Source: Dactylosporangium fulvum
Lineage (GTDB): Bacteria; Actinomycetota; Actinomycetes; Mycobacteriales; Micromonosporaceae
Reading direction: 5' to 3'
Length of the DNA: 64,000 bases
Assembly (NCBI RefSeq): GCF_025137375.1
Contig: NZ_CP073720.1
Coordinates: 4,302,501 to 4,366,500 of the forward strand
In this document: positions 52,483 through 61,094 of the stretch, one piece after another
Layout: each line of letters begins with the position of its first letter
Position numbering within the stretch: position 1 is the first letter of the stretch
The notes under the pieces: generated by a model
The model's database searches: none
What the model was told of the DNA's origin: nothing
Seen by the model: the letters and a program-made list of their open reading frames with translations, nothing else
Translations under genes and position numbers: made by a program

Positions 52483-53821
52483 CGACACCACGTGGCTGCG
52501 CGGGGTCCTGACGCCCGGCATGCGGGACGTCATCTATCCCAACGGGATGGTGGCCACGCCGTTCCTGGTGAATGCAGCCGAATACGCCAGGCTCGGTCAC
52601 GACGTCGTCGCCCTCCGGCAGCTGCTGGAGGATCGCCTGGTCGCCGAAACCGGCGGCTGCTTCGAGACGCTCGCCGCCTCGCTGGGCTGTCCGCCGCGAG
52701 CGGCCCGGCTGCTGGCCGGCTTCCGCGAAACGGCGGCGGGGCTTCCGGCCAGCCCGGCGCGGGCCGACATCTTCCTGACCGTTGCTGGCCCGAGGTTGCT
52801 CGAGGTGAACATCACCAGTGCGCTCGGGGGGCTGGAGATCGGTGCGTGGAACGAGGCTTGGATGCGCGACCATGGCTTGTCGACGGGCGGGCAGGCGGTG
52901 GCGTACGACGAACCGTTCGCCTATGTCGTGGCCGCGTTGCGGACATGGATGGGCACGTTGAGCAGCCGCGCGGCCGGCGGGGTCGTCGCGCTGGTGGTGG
53001 GAAGGACGGCCGGCCCACGCGAACGCGCCATTCTGCAGTGCATGTCTGACCAGTTCGGCCGGCACGGCCTGGAGACGATCGTCTGCCAACTGTCCGACGT
53101 GAGGGCGACCGACACCGGCGTGACGGTGGCGGGCCAGCCCGTGTCGGGGCTGTACCGCATGTGGCTGCTGGAGACGATTCTCGATTCCCCGGCGAGCCTT
53201 GACCTGCTTGGCGACCTACTGCGACTGCAACGGGCCGGGCTGACCTTCGTTTACGCATCACCGGACGTCGACATCGCGGCCTCGAAGGGTGCCCTGGCCT
53301 TGTTGTGGGACCTGCACGACGCGGGTCGCCTGGACGAGCCGGCGGCGCGGATCCTGACCGGCCTCGTGCCGCACACGTTCGCCGTGCCGGGCCGCGACAG
53401 TGGCCGGACGCTGCCACGGTCGTTGCCGGCCGAGTGGATCCTCAAGCCGTCGTTCGGATACGGAAGTCGCGGCGTCCACGGCAACTGGGGTGCGACCAGC
53501 GGGTTAGTCCTGTCGGACGTCGTCGCGTCGCTGACCGCACCCTACGTCGCGCAGGAGCGGGTCGTTCCGGCGATGTACGGCCCGGTACCTCTGCTGCGCG
53601 GCGATGAGGCCGTGGACTTCAGATGGGGGGTTTGCAACGCGGGCCTGTTTCTGAACGCCACCGCGCCCTTAGGCCTGATGATGCGATTCGGCGGGACCCC
53701 GGACCAGGTGTCGATCAATACCAGTCACGGGTCGGCGCTCGGCTGCGTTTTCGGCGGCTCGGCCCGTACCTCGGCCAACACCATGACCTGGGTAAGACTG
53801 GCGAAAGGAGAAGCATGCTAG
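52469..53821 (+). CDS. Circularly permuted ATP-grasp-like ligase
   Basis: 450 residues from GTG 52469 with GGAG six bases upstream. RLLEVNITSALGGLEIGAWN, IAASKGALALLWDLHD and AEWILKPSFGYGSRGVHGNW are ATP-grasp landmarks, and their order fits the glutathionylspermidine-synthase/circularly permuted branch. SINTSHGSALGCVFGGS near the end may bind metal or nucleotide. These enzymes join a carboxylate to an amine via an acyl phosphate. The partner could be the small peptide encoded at 54923 or the citryl product. The stop overlaps the next start by seven bases. Confidence 0.75.
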   Translation: MSLASDTTWLRGVLTPGMRDVIYPNGMVATPFLVNAAEYARLGHDVVALRQLLEDRLVAETGGCFETLAASLGCPPRAARLLAGFRETAAGLPASPARADIFLTVAGPRLLEVNITSALGGLEIGAWNEAWMRDHGLSTGGQAVAYDEPFAYVVAALRTWMGTLSSRAAGGVVALVVGRTAGPRERAILQCMSDQFGRHGLETIVCQLSDVRATDTGVTVAGQPVSGLYRMWLLETILDSPASLDLLGDLLRLQRAGLTFVYASPDVDIAASKGALALLWDLHDAGRLDEPAARILTGLVPHTFAVPGRDSGRTLPRSLPAEWILKPSFGYGSRGVHGNWGATSGLVLSDVVASLTAPYVAQERVVPAMYGPVPLLRGDEAVDFRWGVCNAGLFLNATAPLGLMMRFGGTPDQVSINTSHGSALGCVFGGSARTSANTMTWVRLAKGEAC

Positions 53822-54849
53822 GGCAGATCTCGCCGAGCGGGCAGGGCCGCGTGCAGGAGGCGGCGAACATCCGGCGACAGTTCCACGGCAACAGCCTCGA
53901 ATTGCACTCGGTGATCTATCCCATAGATTACTGCACGTCCGGCTGCACCTACTGCGGATTGAGCGCCATCATCCCGAAAGGCGCGCACACGGTGCGCGGC
54001 GCGATGCCTCCGGCGGACTTCGCATGGCTCATGGGCGAACTGCAGCGCCAAGGTTACGGAGTCCACGAACTGGTCTTCGGCACCGTCAGCGAGGACCAGG
54101 GCCGGCTCGCCTCCCGGGTGGCACGCTGGGTTGAACGGGCCCGCGCGCTCGCGCCGGACGCGTACCTGATCGTGAACTGTGACACCCTGCGCGAGGACGG
54201 TTACCGCACGTTGAAGTCGGCCGGCGCCGACGCGGTCTGGACCTTCATGGAGGTCATGACCCCACAGCTGTACAGCGATAAACATCGATATGGTTTGAAG
54301 TCCGACCAGCCTCAGCGCAAGGAGGCGCCGCAGCGTGCGCGGGCCGCGGGCCTGGCCGTCGGGAACGCCTTGCTGTGGGGGCTGGTCACCGACTGGCGCG
54401 CGGAGCTGGAGCAGTTCGTGGTGTGGGCGCACGAGGTCGGCGGCTTCGACTTCGTCGCCACCCCGGTGCACCGGACCGTCACGGTCACGCCGGGCAGTGT
54501 GGTGTCGCCGCTGATGGAGCTGACGCCGCCCTTGAACGTTGATGAGCCGCTCTACCTGGAGATCATCGCTCGGTTGCGGATCGCCTTCGCCGAGGCGCAT
54601 CTGGTGGGCAACACCCGCCTGGACCCGGGGTTCGTGTACGGCCACGCCAGCGAGATCGTGGACATGTGCAACGGCTACGTGTACGCCGGCTCACGAGAGC
54701 ACCCGTCCGAGGGTCTGGCCGGCGCCGGGCACATCGCGACGAACGGCGTGCAGATGGACTTCTTCAACCCGGGGGCGAAGCTGGGCGACATCCAGTGGCT
54801 GTGCCCGCCCACCATCCGGGTTGGTTCGTCCCTGCCGAGAACCCCGTAG
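53815..54849 (+). CDS. Radical SAM enzyme of the ThiH/HydG/BioB-like branch
   Basis: 344 residues from ATG 53815 with AAAGGAG just upstream. The [4Fe-4S] motif is DYCTSGCTYCGLSA (Cys40, Cys44, Cys47; CxxxCxxC). HRYGLKSDQPQRKEAPQRAR followed by VGNALLWGLVTDWRAELEQF is the H-x-G-P-K...GxLLGL-xDWR pattern of the tyrosine lyases ThiH and HydG; NosL is related. It may therefore cleave or rearrange an aromatic amino acid. No second Cys motif is seen at the C-terminus, so it resembles ThiH more than HydG. Confidence 0.85.
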   Translation: MLGQISPSGQGRVQEAANIRRQFHGNSLELHSVIYPIDYCTSGCTYCGLSAIIPKGAHTVRGAMPPADFAWLMGELQRQGYGVHELVFGTVSEDQGRLASRVARWVERARALAPDAYLIVNCDTLREDGYRTLKSAGADAVWTFMEVMTPQLYSDKHRYGLKSDQPQRKEAPQRARAAGLAVGNALLWGLVTDWRAELEQFVVWAHEVGGFDFVATPVHRTVTVTPGSVVSPLMELTPPLNVDEPLYLEIIARLRIAFAEAHLVGNTRLDPGFVYGHASEIVDMCNGYVYAGSREHPSEGLAGAGHIATNGVQMDFFNPGAKLGDIQWLCPPTIRVGSSLPRTP

Positions 54850-54922
54850 ACCCATCGGCGGCAGCACCGATCCGCTGCTGCCGGTGGGCTCCGCGACGGA
54901 TCCGAGGAAGGGGGTGAGCCAC

Positions 54923-54997
54923 ATGGACAACCAGGACTTCTGGACTGAGATGTCGGAGGAGGACATGCACGACGCGCAGCTGCGCGAGGTCGTGTAG
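54923..54997 (+). CDS. Acidic mini-protein of 24 residues between two radical SAM genes
   Basis: ATG 54923 is preceded by GAAGGGGGTGAG at good spacing; an in-frame GTG at 54914 would add MSH. The peptide starts MDNQDFWTEMSEEDMHDA and ends LREVV. It has eight or nine acidic residues, one Trp, one Phe, no Cys, Ser only once. It lies 73 bases after one radical SAM gene and 87 before the RiPP-type one. It may be a precursor peptide or a scaffold to which the ATP-grasp enzyme adds residues at the C-terminus. Role inferred from position only. Confidence 0.6.
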   Translation: MDNQDFWTEMSEEDMHDAQLREVV

Positions 54998-55084
54998 GTG
55001 TACCCCGGCGCGGCCGGGTGCCTCGGCATCCGGCCACGCCCACCGCTGACCGGACCGGCGAGGTGCTTGAGGTAGGGAGGTGGA

Positions 55085-56962
55085 GTGGGCGGTCCAGCGA
55101 TTGAGCGCGGGCTCGAGCTTGAGGTGGCTCTCGTCAATATGCCCTGGGCGCGCAGCGACGCGCCGTCGATCCAGTGCGGCGTGCTCCAGACGGCCGTGAC
55201 GGCGCACGGCTACCGGGCGAGCACCCTGTACTGCAACCTGGAACTGTCGCGCATGCTCGGTCCTGCCGTGTACGACGTGGTGGCGGAAGCGCCAGCCGAA
55301 CGCGTCCACCTGTTCGGCGAGTGGCTGTTCGGCGTTGCCGCATTCGAGGCGAGCGACGACGGGGCCTACCGCGCGGAGTACCCGGAGGTGGAGGAGCTGT
55401 GCAAGTCTGTTGGATTGAGCTGGCCGGAGGTCCTGCGGCTGCGCTCCAGCCGCCTGCCCGCGTGGCTCGACGAGATCGCGTCGCGTCCGCTCTGGGGGCG
55501 CTTCGACGTCGTCGGTTTCACCTCGACGTTCGTGCAGAACGTCGCCTCGATCGCGTTGGCGTCGCGGCTGAAGCGGCATTGGCCGGACCTAACCATGGTG
55601 TTCGGCGGGGCGAACTACGACGGCGAGATGGGTGCGGAATACCTACGGGTGCTGCCCTGCATCGACTACGTCGTCAGCGGAGAGGGTGAGACCACCTTCA
55701 TCCGTCTGCTGGATGCCCTGGCCCGCGGCGAACGGCCGGTCGACGTCGCCGGACTCCTGACCCGTGGGCCCGACGGGGCCGTCGCCGCAGCGCTGCCGGC
55801 GCTACCCGGGGCAACACTGGAGCAGGCGAAGATCCCCGACTACGACGACTACTTCGCGACGGTCGATCAGCTCGGCCGCCGAGCCGCGATCGGGTCGAAG
55901 AAGATCCGGCTATTGGCCGAGTTCTCCAAGGGCTGCTGGTGGGGGCAGAAGCATCACTGCACGTTCTGCGGTCTCAACGCCCTCAGCATGCAGTACCGGT
56001 CGAAGGGTTCGGACCAGGCCTTCGACGAGCTGGTCCACCTGGTGGAACGCCACGGCGTCAACACCGTCGACGCGGTCGACAACATCCTCGACATGAGCTA
56101 CTTCCGAGGCTTCCTGACCCGGCTCGAACAGGCCGAATGGGACCTGGACATCTTCTTCGAAGTGAAGGCGAACCTCACCCGCGCGCAGGTCGGGCAGCTG
56201 GCCGCGGCGGGCGTGCGGCGGCTGCAGCCCGGCCTGGAAAGCCTGAGCACCAACGTCCTGCGCCTGATGCGGAAGGGCTCGACCCGGCTGCTGAACGTGC
56301 GGTTGCTCAAGTGGGCCCGCTACTACGGCGTGGACGTCGCCTGGAACATCCTGGCTGGCTTCCCCGGCGAGAAGGACGAGGACTACTACGAGCAGGCTCG
56401 GCTGATGCCGGCGCTGACCCATCTGGCGCCGCCCGGCGGCCTCGGCCGGATCTGGCTGGAGCGGTTCAGTCCCAACTTCACCGACGAACGGTTCCAGCAC
56501 GTCGAGCCGCGAGGCGCATACCGGCACGCATACCCGATCGCGGGCGTGGACCTGAGCAAGATCGCCTACTTCTTCGACTACAAATCGCAGGACCGCGCCG
56601 TCGACGACGCGCTTGATGCCGTACGGGTGCAGATCGACGCCTGGCGGGAGGCTTGGTCGGCGCCGACCAAGCCACAGCTGGACTATCAGCGGGCGCCGAA
56701 CCGGATTCTGCTGCGCGACCGCCGGCCCGGGCGCAGTGTCATGGCTCGTCTGGACGGGTGGCAGGCGCAGGCCTACGAACTGTGCGGCGACACGCCGCGT
56801 AGCGCGAGCCGCATTGCCGCGGCGCTAGCCGACAGCGGTACACCTGTGTCGGAGGATCGCGTCGCCGCGTTCCTCGATTTCTGTGTGAACGAGCAGATTT
56901 GCCTCGAGGAGGCAGGGCTGTATCTGGCACTGGCTCTGCCGCAGCGAAGGGTGAAGGTATGA
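55085..56962 (+). CDS. B12-binding RiPP-maturation radical SAM protein (rSAM_ocin type)
   Basis: 625 residues. The N-terminal ~230 residues are the cobalamin-binding-like domain (VVGFTSTFVQNVASIALASR, TMVFGGANYDGEMGAEY, DYVVSGEGETTF). The radical SAM site is GCWWGQKHHCTFCGLN with Cys284, Cys292 and Cys295. This CWWGxxHHCTFCGL signature marks the family annotated as RiPP maturation radical SAM C-methyltransferase. A helical C-terminal domain follows. The GTG start has GGGAGG upstream. It indicates that a ribosomal peptide, or a peptide-like scaffold, is modified in this pathway. Confidence 0.92.
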   Translation: MGGPAIERGLELEVALVNMPWARSDAPSIQCGVLQTAVTAHGYRASTLYCNLELSRMLGPAVYDVVAEAPAERVHLFGEWLFGVAAFEASDDGAYRAEYPEVEELCKSVGLSWPEVLRLRSSRLPAWLDEIASRPLWGRFDVVGFTSTFVQNVASIALASRLKRHWPDLTMVFGGANYDGEMGAEYLRVLPCIDYVVSGEGETTFIRLLDALARGERPVDVAGLLTRGPDGAVAAALPALPGATLEQAKIPDYDDYFATVDQLGRRAAIGSKKIRLLAEFSKGCWWGQKHHCTFCGLNALSMQYRSKGSDQAFDELVHLVERHGVNTVDAVDNILDMSYFRGFLTRLEQAEWDLDIFFEVKANLTRAQVGQLAAAGVRRLQPGLESLSTNVLRLMRKGSTRLLNVRLLKWARYYGVDVAWNILAGFPGEKDEDYYEQARLMPALTHLAPPGGLGRIWLERFSPNFTDERFQHVEPRGAYRHAYPIAGVDLSKIAYFFDYKSQDRAVDDALDAVRVQIDAWREAWSAPTKPQLDYQRAPNRILLRDRRPGRSVMARLDGWQAQAYELCGDTPRSASRIAAALADSGTPVSEDRVAAFLDFCVNEQICLEEAGLYLALALPQRRVKV

Positions 56963-58146
56963 CAACGACCGAGGAGAGCATCGGGTCGGCGGTCGGCACG
57001 CGAGCTTTGAACAGTTACGACGACTGGTCGCCGCTGCGGGAGATCGTCGTGGGTTCCGCGGCCGCGTACCGCGAGCACGTACGGGACCTGTCCTTCGAAC
57101 TGTTCTTCTACGACAACCTGACCGACGACAACCCGAACCGGCCGCACGGCTACTACCCACAGCTGACGGGCGGGACCGGCGAGCCGGGCGCCCCCAGACG
57201 GGAAGCGATCAAGCAGCGCTACGTCGACGAACTCAACGAGGACGTCGAAGGGATCGCTGACGTCTTGAGCGGCATGGGTGTCACCGTGCACCGCCCGATC
57301 GCGTTGCCAGCGCAGCGGCCGGGTGAGGTGCGCACACCGGCCTGGTCGGCTCCGGTACTGCCGCCGCTGAACATCCGGGACAACTCGCTCGTGCTTGGCG
57401 ACGAGGTGATCGAGACGTCGCCGATGCTCCGCTCGCGGTACTTCGAAACCCAGCTCCTGAAACCGATCTTCATGCGGTACTTCGCGGGCGGAGCCCGGTG
57501 GACCGTCATGCCGCGCCCGCTGATGACGGACCAGTCCTTCGACCTGAGCCGCACCCTCGGCGGCAACACGGAAACGGTCTCTGCGTCGCGGCTGTCGCCG
57601 TACGACGTCGGCACCGAAATGATGATCGACGCGGCGCAGTGCCTGCGGCTGGGTCGCGACCTGGTGGTGAACATCGCGACGTCCAACCACGCGCTCGGGT
57701 GCGACTGGCTCGAGCGTCATCTCGCCGGCCGGTTCCGGGTGCACAGGATCTACAATCTGACCGACAGCCACATCGACAGCTGCGTCGTGCCGCTCAGGCC
57801 CGGCGTCCTGCTCGTGCGGTCCGCGCAGGTCATGGACCGCCTTCCCGCCGCACTGCAGAAGTGGACGACGATCGTCGCGCCCGAACCCGACGCGTCCATG
57901 TTTCCCGCGTACGACGACGACGATCTCATTCTCACGAGCCCGTTCATCGACCTGAACGTGTTGTCGTTGGACGAACACACCGTCCTGATCAACGAGGCAA
58001 ACCCGGAACTGGGCCGGTTGCTGGAGCGGCACGGCTTCTCGACCGTGCCGGTACGGCACCGGCATCGCCGCCTGTTCGGCGGCGGCCTGCACTGCTTCAC
58101 CCTCGACACCGTTCGGGACGGCGCGGGCGAGGACTACCTGATGTGA
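56959..58146 (+). CDS. Arginine:amine amidinotransferase (GATM/StrB family)
   Basis: 395 residues, ATG overlapping the previous stop by four bases. The five-bladed propeller family is clear: NSYDDWSPLREIVVGSA at the N-terminus, PPLNIRDNSLVLGDEVIE, YDVGTEMMIDAAQCLRLGRD, catalytic His271 in LTDSHIDSCVVPLRPG and the nucleophilic Cys379 in GGGLHCFTLD. The enzyme moves the amidino group of arginine to a primary amine and releases ornithine, so the cluster product probably contains a guanidine. Homologues act in streptomycin, creatine and cylindrospermopsin pathways. Confidence 0.93.
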   Translation: MTTTEESIGSAVGTRALNSYDDWSPLREIVVGSAAAYREHVRDLSFELFFYDNLTDDNPNRPHGYYPQLTGGTGEPGAPRREAIKQRYVDELNEDVEGIADVLSGMGVTVHRPIALPAQRPGEVRTPAWSAPVLPPLNIRDNSLVLGDEVIETSPMLRSRYFETQLLKPIFMRYFAGGARWTVMPRPLMTDQSFDLSRTLGGNTETVSASRLSPYDVGTEMMIDAAQCLRLGRDLVVNIATSNHALGCDWLERHLAGRFRVHRIYNLTDSHIDSCVVPLRPGVLLVRSAQVMDRLPAALQKWTTIVAPEPDASMFPAYDDDDLILTSPFIDLNVLSLDEHTVLINEANPELGRLLERHGFSTVPVRHRHRRLFGGGLHCFTLDTVRDGAGEDYLM

Positions 58147-58226
58147 CCTACTCGCCGTCCAAGGTTTCCGCGCCGCAGATTTTCGAACTTCACCCGGACG
58201 CGCCCAGCGCGCTGAGGAGCTGCACA

Positions 58227-59285
58227 ATGCTGAACGACCGGATCCAGACCAGCCGCTGGGGCATTCTGGAACAGTTGTGGGAGACCATGACCGCCGACGT
58301 CGACCGCGTGTACTGCGGCACGGGGCCGGCGGGGTTGGCCGACCGCCACGTCATGGAACTGGTCAGGCTCGCGACCACGGGATCGATGTCCATCGCCGAG
58401 CTGGCCCGTTCGGTGGAACGGGTGCCCGCCAGGGTCGAGATCAAGGTCGGTGAGATGGCTTCGCTGGGTCTGGTGGCGGTGAGCGTCCCCGACGGCGGCG
58501 GCGCGCCGATCGTGGCTGTGACAGAGCTGACCAGACGCCTGGTGCCGCGGCTGCTGGCCGAATGGGAGGCGACGGAGGCGGTGCTTTCGGAACTTGAGCG
58601 CCAGGTTCCGTACCCGCTGCGCAGAGCCTTCGCCGACCTCGCCGACCGGCTGGAGCGTCGGAGCTTCCTGGCTCGCCTGTCGGACGCGCTGGCACCGGGC
58701 GCCCGATCAGTGGTGGGCGTGCCCGGCGGCGACGCCCCCGGCCGCCGGTTCCCCGACGGGCAGGCAGCGCCCGTCGACACCGCTGTGCCGCGGCCGGAGG
58801 AGCTGCCGCGCACGAGTCAGTGGCACGCGTTGCGGCTGGTATGGACACAGATCGGCGAGGACCTCGACCGGGCGTACGCGGCGATCGGATCGAGCGAGAT
58901 CACGCGCAACACGGCCCCGCTGGTGCTCCGGCTGCACCTCGACGGGCCGCAGACCGTACAACAGCTGTCCGCCGCCGAGGTCCGCCCGCTGTACAAGGTC
59001 CTGAACGACGTCGAATGGCTGCGGGCGCACGGATATGTGACGACCGGTGCCCCCGACGAACCCTTCGGTGTCACGGCGGCGGGGGCGTGTCTGGTGCCGG
59101 TCATCGACCGGGTCTGGACGGCGAGGGAAGCCGTGATTGTCGAGCTGGAGAGGGAGCTTCCGTACCCGATCAGTCGCGTCGCCGAAGACCTGTGGCGCTG
59201 CGTGGAGGAGCGGAGCTTCCATGAGCGCCTCAGGGAGAAGCTGCTCGCGGACCCCCGGTGGGTCGCCGAACCGATCCAGCTTTGA
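58227..59285 (+). CDS. Tandem MarR-like winged-helix protein
   Basis: 352 residues from ATG 58227, chosen for GAGGAG seven bases upstream. The frame is open from GTG 58143, which overlaps the amidinotransferase stop. Two related halves: WGILEQLWETMTADVDRVYC pairs with HALRLVWTQIGEDLDRAYAA, and LSELERQVPYPLRRAFADLA pairs with VELERELPYPISRVAEDLWR. Each half has a MarR-type winged helix. A single-chain pseudo-dimer is likely. It could be the cluster regulator; a ligand-binding role is not excluded. Confidence 0.75.
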   Translation: MLNDRIQTSRWGILEQLWETMTADVDRVYCGTGPAGLADRHVMELVRLATTGSMSIAELARSVERVPARVEIKVGEMASLGLVAVSVPDGGGAPIVAVTELTRRLVPRLLAEWEATEAVLSELERQVPYPLRRAFADLADRLERRSFLARLSDALAPGARSVVGVPGGDAPGRRFPDGQAAPVDTAVPRPEELPRTSQWHALRLVWTQIGEDLDRAYAAIGSSEITRNTAPLVLRLHLDGPQTVQQLSAAEVRPLYKVLNDVEWLRAHGYVTTGAPDEPFGVTAAGACLVPVIDRVWTAREAVIVELERELPYPISRVAEDLWRCVEERSFHERLREKLLADPRWVAEPIQL

Positions 59286-59296
59286 CCTGTGGTTGG

Positions 59297-60553
59297 TCAT
59301 GGGAGGTCGGCGGCGGGTTCGGATTTGTCGGCGTGTCGGTAGGCCGTGAAGGCGGGAAGTTTCGCTGCGATGAGGCCGGCTCCGACGATGGCGGCGAGCC
59401 CACCTGCGATGGCGCTGATCTGGGGTGTGGTGGCGGTGGCCAGGAGGCCGGCGCGGAAGTTGCCGACCTGTGGGAATGCGGCGCCGACAACATATTCGGT
59501 CGAGTTGGTGCGGCCGCGCATGGTGTCGGGGGTGGCGAGTTGGACGATGGTGGTGCGGAAGACCACGCAGAGCATGTCGGCGGCGCCTGCGACGGCGAGG
59601 AGCGCGAGCGTGGCGGGGAGTCCGTGGACGGCGCCGAATCCGGCGATGGCCGCACCCCAGACGGCGCCGGTAATGAGCATGGCGCGGCCGGGGCGGGTGA
59701 TGGTCTTGACGGGCCCGGACAGGGCGGAGCCGAGGAGTCCGCCGACGGCGATGGCGGTGCTGAGCAAGCCGAGAGTGCGGGGCGAGCCGTTGAAGCGGTC
59801 GGCGTTGATGGCGGGAAACAGGGCGATGGGCATGGCGAGGACGGTGGCGCAGAGGTCGGCGAGCATGGCGCCGCGCAGCGCGGTGTTGCGGGCGATGAAG
59901 GTGAGGCCTTCGATGGCGGCGGCGAGGCTGCGTCGGGTGGCTTTGCCGTCGGGGTGCATGGGTGGGAGCCGGAAGACGCCGTAGAGGGCGGCACCGTAGC
60001 TGACGGCGTCGATGAGGTAGCAGATCTTGAGTCCTGCGGCGGCGGTGATGACGCCGGCGAGGGCAGGTCCGGCGATCATGGCGGTGTAGCCGGAGATCAT
60101 GGTGAGGGCTGCGGCGGCGGGTACCAGTTCGCGGCGGACGAGCCGGGGCATGAAGGTGCGCCGGGCGGGCTGGTTGATGGCGTTGACGGCGCCGTTGGCC
60201 GCGGCGAGGGTGTAGAGCAGCCAGAGTGTGGTGTTGCCGGCGTATGCCTGTGCGGCGTATGCGGCGGATATAAGGGCCAGGACGGTGCTCGTGACGAGGA
60301 CGAGCCGGCGTCGGTCCATGGAGTCGATCAGGACGCCGCCGGCGAGTCCGACGATGATCGCGGGGATGGCCGTGGACAGGCCGACGGCGCCGACGGCGGC
60401 GGACGAGCCGGAGATGTGGAACACCTGCAACGCGACCGCGAAGGTGGTCATCTGCCCACCGATCGAGGAGAGTGCCGAGCTCAGCCAGAGCCGCCGGTAC
60501 TCCGGGGATTCGCGCAGCGGTTGTATGTCTGCCAGCAGACGGTGTCGACTCAC
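59297..60553 (-). CDS. MFS exporter
   Basis: 418 residues, 12 transmembrane helices, EntS/MFS_3 type with SSIGGQMTTFAVALQVFHIS, the motif-A-like GVLIDSMDRRRLVLVTS loop and NQPARRTFMPRLVRREL. It is convergent with the cluster, 12 bases from the stop of the winged-helix gene, and is the only transporter there. It is a natural candidate for product export and self-resistance. Confidence 0.9.
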   Translation of the reverse strand: MSRHRLLADIQPLRESPEYRRLWLSSALSSIGGQMTTFAVALQVFHISGSSAAVGAVGLSTAIPAIIVGLAGGVLIDSMDRRRLVLVTSTVLALISAAYAAQAYAGNTTLWLLYTLAAANGAVNAINQPARRTFMPRLVRRELVPAAAALTMISGYTAMIAGPALAGVITAAAGLKICYLIDAVSYGAALYGVFRLPPMHPDGKATRRSLAAAIEGLTFIARNTALRGAMLADLCATVLAMPIALFPAINADRFNGSPRTLGLLSTAIAVGGLLGSALSGPVKTITRPGRAMLITGAVWGAAIAGFGAVHGLPATLALLAVAGAADMLCVVFRTTIVQLATPDTMRGRTNSTEYVVGAAFPQVGNFRAGLLATATTPQISAIAGGLAAIVGAGLIAAKLPAFTAYRHADKSEPAADLP

Positions 60554-60819
60554 GACCGGCCCTGGCTGAGGTCCAACACCAACGACATCACGACCGACAA
60601 TCTTACCAGCCTTTCATGGACGTCATTGTGAGAGGACGGAAGTTCACGTAAGAAGACCGAGGAAGTCGTAATGAATGGCGCATTGACATTGGGCCCTTTC
60701 CTACCTGATCTTGCTGGTCAGGTGGGGTGTCATCGGTAGGGCATGGACCGGCGTCACACGGCGAGGCTTCCGGCAGGACGGCAATCGACCAAGGGCGTTG
60801 CTCCCGGTGGAGCATCTCG
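60554..60819. promoter_or_regulatory. Upstream region of the MFS gene, probable promoter
   Basis: AT-rich relative to its neighbours. On the minus strand a TAAGAT (around 60600-60610) could be the -10 of the MFS gene. On the plus strand TTGACA lies at about 60684. No repeat structure is obvious. Confidence 0.35.
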
Positions 60820-61090
60820 ATGCCGTCCTACCCGTCGGCGATCTCGTTGTACGCCTGGAGCCTCAACCATCTCACCACCCTGCTCCGCGGCCATCGACGG
60901 ACGCTACGGTCGCGGTGGCGGCGTCTCGACCCCGCCGGTCAGGCCCTGCTCGCCCTGGCCTACCTCCGCAACGGTTATTCCTGCGCTCAGCTCGCGGCCG
61001 GGTTCAGCATCGGCGTGGCCACCGCAGGGCGCTACATCCGCGAAGCGGTCGACCTGCTCGCCGCCTGTGCCGCGCCAATTCTCCGTGTAG
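60820..61090 (+). pseudogene. IS5-type transposase N-terminal fragment
   Basis: From ATG 60820 the frame gives MPSYPSAISLYAWSLNHLTT, RSRWRRLDPAGQALLALAYL and FSIGVATAGRYIREAVDLLA. This is the N-terminal helix-turn-helix half of IS5-like actinobacterial transposases. It is cut off at about 61090, where the next insertion element begins, and its DDE half is not found on the other side. Truncated, with probable deletion. Confidence 0.75.
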
Positions 61091-61094
61091 GGCC

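Noticed and set aside
47888..54849. Citrate-based NIS siderophore cluster
   Set aside because: No IucA/IucC synthetase, no hydroxamate or catechol genes; the citrate synthase here is fused to a carrier protein instead.
55000..55077. Second mini-frame VYPGAAGCLGIRPRPP directly after the acidic peptide
   Set aside because: Begins right after the previous stop without its own good ribosome site; Pro/Arg composition is typical of noise.
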